Below are positions 1 to 12,554 of a DNA stretch of 64,000 nt, in pieces. The notes beneath the pieces are model-generated. The model was not told where the DNA came from. It did no database searches and saw only the letters and a program-made list of their open reading frames with translations. The position numbers and the translations under genes are program-made. The DNA is from Pisolithus tinctorius (Eukaryota; Basidiomycota; Agaricomycetes; Boletales; Pisolithaceae), in NCBI GenBank assembly GCA_024663395.1, contig JANFAH010000003.1, forward strand, positions 992,001 to 1,056,000, written 5' to 3'. Within the stretch, counting starts at the first letter, position 1. Every line of letters starts with the position of its first letter.

Positions 1-3000
1 ATGTTCCGCATCGTGGAATGCATGAAGTACCTTGATTACACCGTCACCTTTCTCTCCAATCATAGCTTCCAACTCCGCCTTGTAACTCTGAGTCCATTTA
101 TGAATGGGTAGCTCAGTGATCTCAACAGTTGTATCATTAATTTTGCGTGCGATACCGGTGACGTCGTATTTGTGGTCGCCAACTTTTCTGACGGTACCCT
201 TAAATCCTTTCCACCAAGGCAGCATTGGCACCATCTCTTCGCCGTCCATGAGGCGACGGAGGTTCGCGATAATGTCAACAGGATTGTACGAGGGGATATT
301 AGTGCTCCAACCTATGAAGTTTAATAAACACCTCGCTAGACACCAAGGCGAATAATTTACCGGTTCCGATACCCTCAGCACCATTGACAAGTACCAGCGG
401 AATAACTGGCATATAATACTCCGGTTCGATCCAATCATTGTCTTCCTTCAAGTACGTCAGGAGAGGGTCATCCGCGGGATTAAAAATCGTCCTCGTCCAA
501 GGTGACAGCTCAGTGAAGATATACCTGGCCGAGGCGTGGTCTTTACCACCCTGATCACGTGTACCGTACTGCCCATTAGGCAGTAAGAGGTTAAGGTTAT
601 TGGATCCGACGTAGTCCTGCGCGAGGTTCACAATCGTCATTGTAAGAGAAGCCTCTCCATGATGGTAGGCCGCCACTTCCGAAATATAACCAACAAGTTG
701 GGCAACCTAAAGAAAAAAGCAAGTCAACGATACTGTAGAACAAGCCATCAACAAAAACAAACCTTTATTTCTTTCTTTAGTTTACGCTTGAAACAACCCC
801 AGATGACTTTGCGTTGACCCGGTTTGAGACCGTCGGCCATGGAAGGAATAGACCGCACATTGTCAGCCATCGAGAAGAGGATAAGTTCTCTGTTGATGAA
901 ATCAGAGAATGGGATTTCATCCATGTTGTGATCCAGATATGTCCCCGGCTGTGTAACTTCAGAGTATGTGCTATTGCGAATACGGTCGAGCTTACTTTAA
1001 ACTGCCGTAACCATTCTTTGCGTTCGTCCGCCTTCTTCTTACTGAAAGCAAGTTCAATGAGATCTCTGTCGCCTTCTTGCGTGGTTGCAAAAGGTATCAT
1101 GTGCTTCGCCATGTTGCTAAAGTAGTACCGTGCATCTGCATCACTGGAAGTACCAAGACCCTTTGAACATCAGATCACTACGAGCCCGACAAGCATCTGA
1201 GACGCAGATTTCCTGACCTTATAATACTTTGAGTCCCATTTGTGTGCATCGGGTGTATTTTCAAGCCATTGTTCATACTCCGGGATTGTAAAGAAGTCGA
1301 TCCGCTGTTTGCCTTTGCTGACCTACACGCATGTAGCATGGGCATCAAAGCGAAAAAAGAGACGGCGATCTCACTTACCCTCACAATTGGCGTCACGAAT
1401 TCCACCAAGAAGTTGGGAACTTTTAGCAACGACGGGAAGAAATGATCGAGAAAGTTAATCAGAAGGCCCTTAATATGAGAACCATCGTGATCCTACGTGA
1501 CCAAGCTTCACCAATCAGCACGCGCACTGAATCTAGCGACGAACCTGATCCGTCATGATCATCAGCCGTCCATAGCGCAAGCTGCTAACACTGATATATT
1601 CTTTATTGTGTTGCAACCCCATGATCTTCTTAATATTTTGAATCTCCTCGTTCTTCATGATTTGGTCGTGTTTCGCTTCGCGAACGTTGAGTAACTTTCC
1701 GCGTAACGGGAACACGCCGAAGTGATCACGCCCAACTACACCAAGCCCAGCAACGGCTAAGGCTTTGGCGGAGTCTCCCTCGGTCAAAATAAGCGTACAG
1801 CGCTCTGCGTACTTCGTGCCAGCGTTATTTGCGTCGGCCAGTTTCGTCATACCAGTGAGACTGTAACATAATCAGAACTAAATGCGCTATGTAGCTCAGT
1901 ACGCGTACCGATTGCGCTTCGACCCATCAGTTTTCTTGATTTGCTGGTCAGCTTTAAACTTGGCCCAGTTCAACACTTGATCGACGATGGAAGACTTTTG
2001 AACTTAAATGACTATAAGCCACGATAACACGCATATAGACAGGTACAACCAAACCTTTCTTCATGAAATCTTCCGATATTGTGGGTTTCGTTCCGAATTT
2101 TGAAGCAGTCAACGTCAGCGTCTCCTTTGTCTGACTGTCAAAAGTAGGATTCTCGATGAGGGCATTCACGAAGATCCACATGTGATTCTTGATCTGGGCG
2201 GGCTTGACGGTAGCACCTTTGTTCTTCTTAGTGATAGCGGTAATGAGGTTCTTCGCTATTTGATCTGCCATGAAGTTGACGTGGGTGCCACCCTTCGTAG
2301 TTGCGATGGAATTGGCAAACGAGACTTGTTGGAACGTCCCATCGGAAACGGCGAAGGCGACTTCCCACCGATCACCTATTTGCTCGTGGATCAAAGATGG
2401 TTTCACCAGCGCAGCACCACCGGATGCTGCAGAGGCTTCTGCTGCAGCAGATGAGAGATACAATTCAACGTATTGTTTGAAATTCTTGATCTTCAAGCGC
2501 TCGTCGTTGAGGAAAACCTTGACGTTCCTGACGGTGCCCGCCAGGTCGTAAACACGCCGCTTCAGGAGAGACACAGTATCTTCATCGATTCTACTCATGC
2601 CAAACCGCTTCAGGTCGGGTTTGAACATGACCCTAGTGTACTCTTCGCCTTTGCCATTCTTCGTTATCTTCGCATTGCCGCATTTATTCATGTTATCGGT
2701 CCAAGTTTGCTTGTACTTCAAGCCAGTGTTCTTGTCAGCGGTGTCGACGGTGAATTCAAGAGAGTATATGTTTGCTAGCTTTGCACCGTATCCGTTGCGA
2801 CCACCAGTGAGTTTCTTTTCGTCATCGTCGTAGTTAGAAGATGAAAGAAGGTGACCGAAAATGAGCTGAGGAATGTACATCTTCTCTTTGGAGTGCATTT
2901 CGATGGGTATACCACGACCATTGTTGTAGACTGATATCGTTCCTTCCTCTACATCAATGTTCACTTTGATGGTATCCATGGTGGGATCATTGATCTTCAT

Positions 3001-3664
3001 ACTGCTAAATTAACGCATAGTACACTCCTGGATAGCACACGTACCTTGTTGTCGGCAGCATTGACAAGGATTTCGTCAACGATCTTGAAAAAGCCAGGAA
3101 CGTACTTGACCTCTCGGTGTGTCATACGATTGTTTTCGGAGTCATACGTCCACATTGGCTGTGTGATAGTCTCGACACTGCCAATGTAGGAGTCTGGTCG
3201 TTTGAGAATATGCTCGAGTTGAGTCAACTGTTTGACAAAGATTCAGCTGAGAACTTTGACACCACCATCGATAAATGATCAGTTTCGCACCTTTTGATAC
3301 ATTTCCGACGCGGTTTTGTCCTTCCGGCCATTCGTCACTGCGATGGGCCCCGAAACACCGTCATCTGAGGCATCCTCCAGGTCGTCCAACCCGTCGCCGT
3401 CAGCGTTTTCATCCTTGGGAGCAAGTACTTTCTTCTTAGGACCCGGCTTTGACCTCGCGGGGAGTTTGGCAGCTTTCGTAGTCGTCTTCGTGGCCTTCTT
3501 AGCGGGTGCCTTGGTCTGGGTGCACAAAGTGGCTCGCGCGACACGATCACCCAACAGAAGCAATCTAGACTTACTATTTTCTTTGGTGGAGGCGAGTCGT
3601 AGTCGCTCACACTCTCGTTGCCGGAAATGGCGTCGAGATCAAAATTCTCCTCAGACGAACTCAT
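1..3664 (-). CDS. TOP2: DNA topoisomerase II, C-terminal part outside window
   Basis: Type IIA topoisomerase that passes duplex DNA through an ATP-gated double-strand break in the nucleus. The start at 3664 (MSSSEENFDLD) opens an acidic, Lys-rich N-terminal tail. The GHKL ATPase follows (about 3227-1960), with the DEILVNAADNK helix and the GGRNGYGAKLANI ATP lid. The TOPRIM part lies at about 1850-1440, with LTEGDSAK and, after an intron, DHDGSHIKGLLIN. The breakage-reunion part lies at about 1130-60 and contains the active-site tyrosine in ASARYIFTEL near 520-535. The gene is interrupted by many short introns. The reading frame leaves the window at base 1, so the end of the core and the C-terminal tail are missing here, not lost. 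It runs in the same direction as the ABCF gene, 137 bp downstream of that gene's stop. Identity is very secure; the exact splice sites near 1-60 are uncertain. Confidence 0.96.
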
Positions 3665-3801
3665 CGTGGCCGTCGATGGTTGAGCAGTGCACGACTCGAC
3701 ACGAGATGCCAAAGACGTGTTTTCGTCACGTGACACAGTCGACGCGACAATCACGTGCAAAGTATGCAGTACACTACACGAAGTACAAGTACGTGGTAAC
3801 C
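3665..3801 (-). promoter_or_regulatory. TOP2 upstream region with two CACGTG palindromes
   Basis: This 137 bp holds everything between the ABCF3 stop and the TOP2 start. It contains CACGTG at 3727-3732, inside the longer palindrome GTCACGTGAC (3725-3734), and again at 3752-3757. Between them lies GACGCGAC, whose ACGCGA resembles the fungal MluI cell-cycle box. CACGTG is the classic bHLH (Cbf1/Pho4-type) site. That these drive TOP2 is inference from position and spacing. Confidence 0.45.
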
Positions 3802-6800
3802 TCAAGGACGTGCCTTCACATTGCTTACAATAAGGCTCTGAAGAACGTTTAGCCATATTAGCAGCCGAATTGACGAGCATATACACACTCACCTTGTAGC
3901 TCTGCACATCGCCCATGAACTTCGAGACGGTTCCATTGGCACAAACCCATAGCTACAGGGGGCAATAGGCATGAAGAAAATCGACAGTAAAACCTTGCAC
4001 TAACCTCCTTCGCCACTGAGGTAATGAATCGCTCGTCGTGCGAGATCACAATAACTCCTCCATTCCAGGTATTCAACACAGTCATCAGAGCATCCAAACC
4101 CTGGGAGGAAGTTAATCGGACACGACAAACATATAGAAAGCCGGCCTACACACCTCGATATCGAGATGGTTAGTAGGCTACAAAAAGGACATCGTGAGTC
4201 TGACCCTCATACAGAACAAAGTCATGGGTCCCCACCTCATCCAGTAGCAAGACATGAGGTTTTTGTAGTGACAAGACAGCAAAGGCTACGCGCGATTTCT
4301 GACCACCAGAAAGCGTACCGATGAGCTGCAAACTGACACAACATTTCGGACGAGTACGATAACCGAACATCCAAGAACTACACACCCTGTCATTCCACTA
4401 ATTTGGAAATTACCCAGGTGGCTCCGATACTCCTGTTCTGTCCTTCCGGGGAACTTGGAAGCCAAAAACTGGACGGGTGACATCGTGGGGTTGAGTGTGT
4501 CAACGTGGTGTTGCGAGAAGTATCCTCTACACGGAGACATTTACATTCTGGAAAATGGGTAGATGAAGGACCACTTACATTCGTAGTCGGCCATTTCTAT
4601 TGCAGTCTCCACTAAGAGGCTTCAACTCCGACGTCAGGAGCTTGATGCTAAAAGTAGCGGATGCATGAGTGCGCCAACCTGATGAGGCTATTCAGGACAT
4701 ACAGCGTAGACTTTCCTGCACCGTTAGCTCCGACGATAGCTATTCTTGAATCCAAGCTAACGTCGAAGTTGACGTTCCTCAAAATAGGTTTATCTGGATT
4801 ATATCCGAAGGTCACTTCAGAAAGCTGAAGCAAGGGTGGAGATATCTTTTCTGTTTCTGGGAATCTAGGGAGCAATGCTTAGACATCCCCGTGGGGCAGG
4901 ACAACTAAAGGGAACACACTTGAATTTCTCAGTCTCTTCCTCTTCTGGTGGTTCCAGATCAGGCAGCTAGGATTCCTTGTTAGCAGGTTTCCCAGGTCTT
5001 CGCGAAGGTCTTAATACCTTTTCCAGTATCTTCAACCTCATTTGAGCTTGTGCAGCTGCAATTACGCGGTGTGTCAGACACCTGGCTCAGGAACAGATAA
5101 AACGAGAAGGACTCACCTCGGTTGGCGTTATATCTCCATCTGTCTACGAATGCCTGGAGGTGTTTGCGATATTCCATTTGGTTTTCGTATTCCTTGCGCA
5201 GATTGCGATCTCGCTCCGATTTAGTAGAATAGAATTGAATAAAGTTTCTGCAGAGAATTTGTTGACAATCCAAAGGAAACGGCTCTTCTTGACATACCCT
5301 TTATAATAATCCAGTCTCCCTGAGTGTTGATGGACTATGTCCGTGGCAACCGCATCTCTAAACGACAATGTGAACCGACGATAACGCGGAACCACAATCA
5401 CCAACTCACAAGAAAGCACGGTCATGAGATCTGAAAGATGTCGTTCAGTTAGATCAGAGATGGAGAAGAGGTGCACAAACACTACGAGTAACGTGCCGGG
5501 CCATGTCTGCAAGTAATCCTCCAACCACGCCAACGCATTTAGATCAATGTGATTTGACGGCTCGTCCAGTAGTAGCAGTGCTGGCTAGCAGAAAAAAGTC
5601 GGTTTATTACACACCAACTCTTTGGGTTGAGCGTACCTTCACGAATAGAGCTCGAGCAAGCGCAAGACGCATACTGCGAAGGAATTTCTGGCGATAAATG
5701 TTTGTGAAGGCAACAATAACACATACCGCCAACCTCCACTGAATGATTTCGTCGGCTTCGACTGGTCTTCCTCACTGAAACCGAGACCTTAACACAAGAC
5801 AGATTAGACGTGAAGCTAGTCAACGTCGTAGGAACGCACCGGCAAGTAGCGCAGCAGCTCTGGAAGGGCCGCTCTCTGCGTCCATGTCACTTAGTCGTGC
5901 ATGAACTTCTGCCAGTCTCGACGAAGCTTCTTCTTTTTCTTCCTCTACACGCTTGTCATCCCCCTCCTTCTCAAGTTCTGTGAGCTTGGCATTTAGAGCT
6001 GCTTCTTCTTTGAGTAGATGATCTCGCCACACGTCTGCTTTGAGAACAGAATCCAAGGCTGTGGTATCATCGCCAACGATCTAGCAGAAACACCTTAACA
6101 CCATTACCATCCATCTCACCAGTGATAGACGAACCTCTTGTTCCACGAACAGAATTGTGATGTGTGGTGGAATCGGTACTTCACGCATAGCAATGTGTCT
6201 GAGGAGAGTAGATTTTCCAACACCTGACAGACTTCCCGGTCAGCCAAATTCGAGAGAGAAAAGGTAGCAAAGCATCCACCGTTGCGCCCGACCAAGCCAT
6301 AACGGCGACCATAGGCAAGGGTAAGAGTTGCACCGGACCTAACGGAAATTATGAGTTAGTGATCTACATGTATGAGAACATTTTGACGTACAGAATACGA
6401 TTTGAGCCAAAGTTGACGTCGATGTTCGTAAGATGAATGTCTTTGCTTTTGTTTTTCGCACTCGCAGCAGCCTCAATAGGATTGATCTTCAAACCGTGCC
6501 AGTCAGAACACGGACTTCTGAGCAAGAGGGGAGACATTACCTTCATGAACATCTCTTCATAAGATTGCTGCATGGAAGTGAGATACGAAGGAATCGCAAA
6601 CAATCTGGGAGACCTGCCTGTTTGTGGTGCTGGTCAAGAAGTTTAGATCCTTCATAGAGATCCCTCCGTGCACGCTTCTCGATTTTGGCCTGTAGATGGC
6701 ATGTTAAACGCACGAAAAGTCCGTTTGAATCCACAACCACTGCTCACCCTGAGTTTGGCCTCTTGTTTTTCGAGTTTTTTGACATCGACACGGGATGCCC

Positions 6801-7206
6801 TGTCACAAATGAGACGAGCACCAGTGCAAAGGGTTCTCTGCACTCACTTTGCCTTGTTGATGCTTTCGAGGTCAACAACCCCTTCCCCGAGAGCGATGGT
6901 ATTGGATATAGCACCGGCTTTACTCAGGTCCACGACTTTATCCAGCTTCATCAACTTCGGACGAGTGCTGTTCTTCGCCCGTGCTGCAAGTTGTTCAGAG
7001 AGGAGCTCTCTAAGTCTAGCCATGAGCCTCTGTACGTCCTTCGGACGGTCTATCCCTAGCGAGTCGAGTATATCATTGGCAACTTGAAGAACATCCTCTT
7101 CTGCGCCAGCATCATCCACGAGATATCCAGAGAGGTACTGGACGATGGGCTCTTCGGCGCCTGGGAACACGGACAAGATCTCCTTTGATATCTCCTGGGT
7201 AGACAT
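3802..7206 (-). CDS. GCN20: GCN20/ABCF3-type ABC-F ATPase
   Basis: Soluble ABC-F protein with two nucleotide-binding domains. Family members bind ribosomes; Gcn20 works with Gcn1 to activate Gcn2 during amino acid starvation. The start at 7206 ([16 protein letters not shown]) gives the helical N-terminal domain typical of Gcn20/ABCF3. The first NBD shows [16 protein letters not shown] and [12 protein letters not shown] near 5700-5530. The second shows GANGAGKST (about 4710-4735), the signature [11 protein letters not shown] (about 4285-4315) and [11 protein letters not shown] charged linker separates them. After GDVQSYK a 54-bp intron (GTGAGT to CAG) leads to a last exon reading [11 protein letters not shown] and a TGA at 3802-3804, which matches the short tail of the family. 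The gene has many small introns and starts 392 bp from the divergent CofD-like gene. Confidence 0.93.
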
Positions 7207-7598
7207 TCCCAGAATGCCAGGGGTGACGGCTGGTGACAGGTTTAATTCCGGCTTACGGCGGGGAGATCGAAAGCGTTGATTAGTGGAGGTCAGGACTCTT
7301 TAGAGTGGACTACACTACCTAAGTAGCAGCGCCGGGGTGAAATCCGACTCGAGATAAGATGGTATTGAAACTACAATCCATTGTGTACAGTGTAGTAAAA
7401 CTCCTCCGACGCAGCATGACCATACTTTGGTGTCAGTTCCACAATGTAAACTAATTGCCCCATAGTACGGCGCCAGTAAACGTATAGTATTGTAAACATC
7501 ATTTCCTCTGGCCGAGTATCGTCTTTGAAGTGCTTCTTTACTTCGTTACGGCGCACCTGCATCGCTGGATTACACAGACCCGCATTATAAACCCAATT
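7207..7598. promoter_or_regulatory. Divergent promoter, ABCF3 / CofD-like
   Basis: 392 bp between two start codons that point away from each other. I see no open frame and no clear TATA box. The region must hold both promoters and 5' leaders. No specific factor site stands out. Confidence 0.5.
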
Positions 7599-9601
7599 AT
7601 GTTCCGCTCTCCAACCCACGATGGAGATGAAAGTCCCAGCTCCTCCGTGTTTGACCTCCCCGTGCAGCCCTCCACTAATTCTACTAAACCCGTTCTTCAA
7701 AGGCTGCGGACTACCCCAGACACTGATGTTCACTCCGAATCTCCACCCCAAGTCGTCGTTATATCAGGAGGGTCTGGCGGCAACGCCATCTGCAACGCTT
7801 TCGACAATGCGTGTTTCGCCCTCCCTGTCTCTGACGACGGCGGGTCCTCGAGCGAGATAATTCGCGTTCTGGGTGGCCCTTCAATAGGTGCGGGCAGTTG
7901 TCGTCTTCGACTCGCATTCGTGTCGGACGGTAACTTCGTAAATCGAAGGTGACATCAGGTCCAGGCTGGTGCGCCTAATACCGTCTGCCCGTCCGTCTTC
8001 AGTTCTGTCTGCTATTCGGGAAATACTGTCGTATCGACTTCCCGCTAACGTGTCCGAACGGGAGGCTCGTGATGAGTGGAGGGACATTGTCGAAGGACGC
8101 AGTCCACTATGGGCAGGCGTCCCGAACGACCGCAAAGAAACTATACGAGGTTTGCTTCTTCAGTGATTGAAACTCTATTGTATCGCACCCTGACGCTGTT
8201 GTGTTTCATGTGGCTAACGCCAGGTTTCCTTGTGCACTTCGAAGGTGAGGTCCTCAAACGAGCACACAAGAATTTCTCATTTCTCAACGGAAGGTATGTA
8301 ATCGATTCCGGGAGCCCGTTCCGGTGACGAACTTGTGCAGCATTGGAAATTACTTCCTATCTGGTGCACAGATGTTCTTCCGCTCTCTGCCTTCGGCTAT
8401 TTTCCTGTTCTCATCTATCACAAACAGCCAGGTCAGTAATAATGTGTATCACTGCTCACGTCAGAACCCTTGCTCACACGACCGTGAATGATGTATCGCA
8501 AAAGGCAAACATTCTCCCTGTCATAGTCACCAACCACACGGTGACTATCGCCGCAGAGCTTGTGAGTTCAATGTATTCCACTGACCCTTGCTGTGCCTCG
8601 CTTAGCCCCTGTTTCCAAAGGGAAACGGCGCAAGGCTTGTGGGACAATGTGAAATATCGCATCCGGTAAACCCGTCGCCGTCTTTCGAAGAAGACGATCC
8701 GAATGAGCAGCTTTTTTCTCCTCTCGATGGCATGGCGTCACCTGTTCCCCACCGATCAAACGTGATGTATAGCCAAGACAATAAGGAACACGGTTACGAA
8801 CCTTTGAAGTCCCGAATATGGAGTTCGACTCTTCGGTTCACTTATATGGCAAGCGTCGTGCTCATGCGGTAAACAGGATTGTATTACATCAATGCCTACG
8901 GTCATGAAGTCCATCCCACGCCGAACCCTGAATACATCAAAAGCTTGTCTACTGCCGAAGCTCTCGTGTATTCCTGTGGTTCGCTTTGGACGAGGTAATA
9001 TATCTCTTCTTGGGGCTTCCAGGGCAATGCTGAGCGCGATGCATTTTATGGATGTAGCATCGTCCCGTGCTTAGCGCTCCGTGGCGTTGCTTCTGCGATA
9101 GCACGATCTAGGTTCCTGCGTGCCAAAATCTTCCTCCGTAAGTGCATTACGTCGTTGACCAACATGTGATGTCAATCCGCATAAGTAAATGGGAGAAATG
9201 ATAGGGAAACGGATGGTTACACCGCCGTTGACTATGTCAGGTGGGATTCCGTTTAATAGAGCACGCCTCTATTTTTGAGGTGACGTTGGGTCATACCGTA
9301 GGGCCATTGTTTCCGTTTTGAATTCACCCTATCAGAAGCCGCCTCACGGCCTGGGAAACGTACAGACGATCTACCCCATATCGGCGTTCATTACTCATCT
9401 TGTTTACTTGGAGAACACAAGCATCGCTATTGACAAAGAGGAGTTGACAGTATGAGCGCCCCTTTCCTGCTTTTGATGGCTTCTGCTGATGACCAACAGG
9501 CACTGGGTGTGCAGTGTGTGGGGGTCAAAGGAGTGAAGGCAGACGGCGCCCAGTACGATGACGAGGTTATCAGGAAAGCCGTCTGTCGTATTTTAGCATA
9601 G
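7599..9601 (+). CDS. CofD/YvcK-like (UPF0052) family protein
   Basis: The protein belongs to the fold family of archaeal CofD (2-phospho-lactate transferase) and bacterial YvcK; yeast YNL011C is a fungal member of unknown function. Fungi do not make F420, so the CofD reaction should not be assumed. The start at 7599 (MFRSPTHDGDE) precedes a Ser/Pro-rich leader, then the nucleotide-binding loop VVVISGGSGGNAICNAF and the motif ALPVSDDGGSSSEIIRVLGG. The exons join cleanly: GPSI-G|DIRSRLVRLIP, RG|FLVHFEG, NG|SIGNYF, SQ|ANILPVIVTN, AAEL|GNGARLVGQCEISHP. Later blocks are YINAYGHEVHPTPNPEYI, YSCGSLWT and NDRETDGYTAVDYV. The frame ends at DDEVIRKAVCRILA and a TAG at 9599-9601. An upstream in-frame ATG at 7530 is possible, but the conserved start is the better fit. 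Confidence 0.88.
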
Positions 9602-10204
9602 TGACAGACTTTGTGACAGCCATGATAGAGTGTTACTTGGCATTTGGACTTTGACTTCTCCAATTCAGTTGCAATTTTGGCAACAGTATTTGCCGGGAAG
9701 ATGGCAAGACCCGCTTACGCCCGCCCACCCATCGTCTTTCGAAGTGTGCCTCCAGCCCGTCTGACGGTGACACCGTCCAGTTGGACTGGAGATGACTTGC
9801 ATATTCAAAAGATCCGCTGCCCCAGCCTCGGGCAGTGATCATACACTCACGCAAAATGGTTATGAAGGTGAACTTTGACTGCGTAAAAGATCCGGCCCAT
9901 CTTGATCTCATACTCACCTCGATGATAGCGAAACCCATACCAGATGATACACATTCAGTGAATACCCGTGTCTCTGACCTCCCCACCGACAGTAGACGTT
10001 CAAGTGTGGTGCTGGACTCAGAAGACGAGGACCGTCGCGAGAGAATAGGAAATATGGCCCAACGCCCTTGGCAAGCGGCGGGTGCTATCGATGTCCAGCA
10101 AAACAATGTGTCATATGTGAGTGGTGGGATCCATTTCATCGTGACATCTCCTCTTCCTGGCAGCTCATCCAATGTGTGCATATACCCCTATCTTATGGGC
10201 ATGG
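9602..10204 (+). other. Unresolved stretch, possible exons or decayed gene
   Basis: Several short open segments on the plus strand look protein-like but do not join in one frame. About 9666-9765 reads LQFWQQYLPGRWQDPLTP and on to FEVCLQPV. A +1 shift later it reads DGDTVQLDW. About 9811-10117 reads DPLPQPRAVIIHSRKMVMK and on through a Ser/Asp-rich DSEDEDRRERI segment. A good donor (GTGAGT at 10118) and acceptor (GGCAG at about 10164) exist. Either this is a gene with introns I could not place, the 5' part of the next gene, or a frameshifted relic. I do not recognise the family. Confidence 0.25.
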
Positions 10205-10853
10205 ATGGGTGTTCAGCACGACCCAGAACCCCAAATTTCCCCAGGCAGGCCTTCTCCACGAGTCCGATTCAGATCTCGCGTGCGGATTACAGCTGGGGTC
10301 CGTCGTCACAGACGTCTATCTGACGGGCTCTCCTCCAGTGCATCCTCCATTTCGGGATCACCCTCATCGTCCATCTCGGCGCCTCTGCGCACGCATGACG
10401 ACAACTCTGAGGGCAGCAAGGGGTGGGGCCCGCTGGGGCGCAGAGTCAACTTACTGGCATCACAAGTTACACAGGAACGGCGGAGCCGAGCCAGCGTAAA
10501 GGTCAACGGAAGTGGCAAGCCTCGGAAGATGTACTCGTCGTCTCTTGCGGACTCTGTTGACGAACACTCCCACCTCATGTCTTTCTACACCGGATACTTA
10601 TATACCACAACTGTCGGCCGCAGTGGCATGTGCCACTTAGATCAAAATGTGGAGTGTGAACAACTGCGGAGCGGACAAAACACCGGTGCTTCCTTTGGCG
10701 AATGGCCATGGAGGCTGCTAAATCGACACGTGCGTATTCGTTTGATCCTTCCGTGAATCATTCATCGTCATTATATCTCTTCAGTGGTGGTGGTGGCAGT
10801 TGGAGCCTATCGTCTGTTGTTTCTACCTCTGCGACGATGCAGAGGACGAGTGA
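10205..10853 (+). CDS. Small conserved basidiomycete protein ending in W-W-W-W motif
   Basis: Function unknown. The frame reads MGVQHDPEP, then the basic block RVRFRSRVRITAG, a Ser-rich block (SSSISAPLR), WGPLGRRVNLLASQ, and near the end FGEWPWRLLNRH at 10694-10729. There a donor (GTGCGT, 10730) and an acceptor (CTTCAG, ending 10784) define a 55-bp intron. Exon 2 (10785-10853) reads WWWWQLEPIVCC then an acidic end (CDDAEDE) and TGA. From memory this pattern, a basic front, SSSISAPLR and a Trp-rich tail before a Cys pair, recurs in Agaricomycetes; that is recollection, not a search. The four Trp plus Cys-Cys suggest a membrane-surface or lipid-modified tail. The start is uncertain: 10172 is also in frame, and upstream exons may exist. 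Confidence 0.6.
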
Positions 10854-11028
10854 TTTATGAAACGTTGAGCTCCATTACCATGTATATCGTCACCTGCGTT
10901 GCTGCTTTCCACTATGCTGTATTGTATACATGCTGTTATATCGCTAGTACACGAATGCGTACATGATCTATGTTAGCGCCTCAGTGGGTCTTGTTGAAAG
11001 ATACACTATCTTTAGATACGTAGGGTAT

Positions 11029-12554
11029 TTACTGAGAGACCTCCTTTCCTTTCGAGGGCATCACCATGGTAGGAGGGAGAGTCGTGATGGGCGGTAGGAG
11101 ACTTGCCGCGGTCTTCCGCGCGTTCTGTATGAGGAGCTGGTCCATGACTACGATGGCTGCCATCGCTTCTACAATAGGCACGGCACGAGGAACGACACAA
11201 GGATCATGACGGCCTCTTGCCGCGAGCGTTCCAGGCGTACCATCGTACTGGGCCGTGTACTGGGGTTGCGATATCGTGGCAGGCGACTTGAAGCCGATCC
11301 TGGGAACACCCGCGCACAATAAGCGACACTGCCCAACTGAATGGATGAAGGAGCGACCCTACCGGAAGAAAATGTCTTCTCCGTTGGTAATGCCTCCTTG
11401 GATACCGCCGCTCCAATTAGTCGAGGTACCTAGTTTACCATCCTTGAGCACGAAAGGATCGTTGTGCTTACTTCCAGGAACTTCGGTGCCTTTGAAGCCC
11501 GATCCGACCTCAAATGCCTTGGTTGCGGGGATAGAGAGCATCGCGTGGGCCAGTTTAGCCTCAAATTTGTCAAAGACGGGCTCTCCCAGACCCGCAGGGA
11601 CGTTTCTGATCACACAAGTGACGGTACCGCCGATGGAATCACTTGCTTCTTTTGCGCGGATGATGCGCTGCGTTATTGGACAGCGTGTCAGCGGTGAGCC
11701 AAATCGAGCACGCGATATCTACCTTGGTCATGAGTTCTGCCGTTTCAAGGTGTGGACACCGCGTAGGGTGTTTGTCCACCTCCTCTCGTGTGATAGTGGC
11801 CAAAAGGTGGCGGAATTCTGGTGTGAGAGCGTCTTCTGCCTCGTCGTTGTCCTGATTGCCATTCGGTGCGATAGAAGGCGTGGCCACATGAGCCGGGAGA
11901 TGAATCTTGCCGACGGATGATACGAATGCGACGATCTCGATGCCATAAACTTGTTTGAGGTACCTTTCGGCAATGGCACCAGCAGCAACTCGGCCTGTTT
12001 GAGGTCAGCGTTACGGAAACATATGAATATTAAATGACATCTACCAATCGTCTCTCGCGCACTGCTCCGCCCACCACCACTGCTAGCCTTGATGCCATAC
12101 TTCGTGAGGTAGGTGTAATCGGCGTGGCTGGGTCGGGGGTACAGATCTGTCTCGGAATAGTCTTTCGGCCGTTGGTCTTCGTTCTTGACAAGAAGGCCGA
12201 TGGGTGTTCCGAGAGTAACTCCTTGCTCGATTCCAGATTGGATGTGGACCAAATCTTTCTCATCCCGCTGTGGGTGTATGTGAGTGAGTATGAGTACCGG
12301 AGCCGACGACCGGAGTAGAAACTCACCGGAGTGGTCAGATTACTCTGTCCTGGTCGTCTCCTGCTGAGCTGCACTTGGACATCAGCAGCGGACAGTTCAA
12401 GGCCCTACAGTCATTTTTTTTTTTCGTAAGTCCGAGTGGGTGGCAGGCACCATATGACTCCTACCGGAGGGCAACCGTCGATGATAGCACCGACGGATGC
12501 ACAGTGGCTTTCGCCGTAGGTAGTTACGCGAAACAGAGAGCCAAAGGTGGACAT
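11029..12554 (-). CDS. ARO2: Chorismate synthase
   Basis: Catalyses the last shikimate-pathway step, EPSP to chorismate, using reduced FMN; fungal enzymes also reduce the flavin themselves. The start at 12554 gives [18 protein letters not shown], the classic N-terminus with the catalytic-loop His. Further blocks are [45 protein letters not shown] (FMN/substrate binding), [36 protein letters not shown] and [20 protein letters not shown]. The frame ends in a TAA at 11029-11031. An intron after DGCPP carries an 11-base poly-T as seen on the plus strand near 12415-12425. Its start lies 283 bp from the divergent Sap30-domain gene. Complete and well conserved. Confidence 0.96.

Noticed and set aside
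9633..10181. Minus-strand 182-codon frame
   Set aside because: Composition is arbitrary, there is no family motif, and it lies antisense to more protein-like plus-strand pieces.
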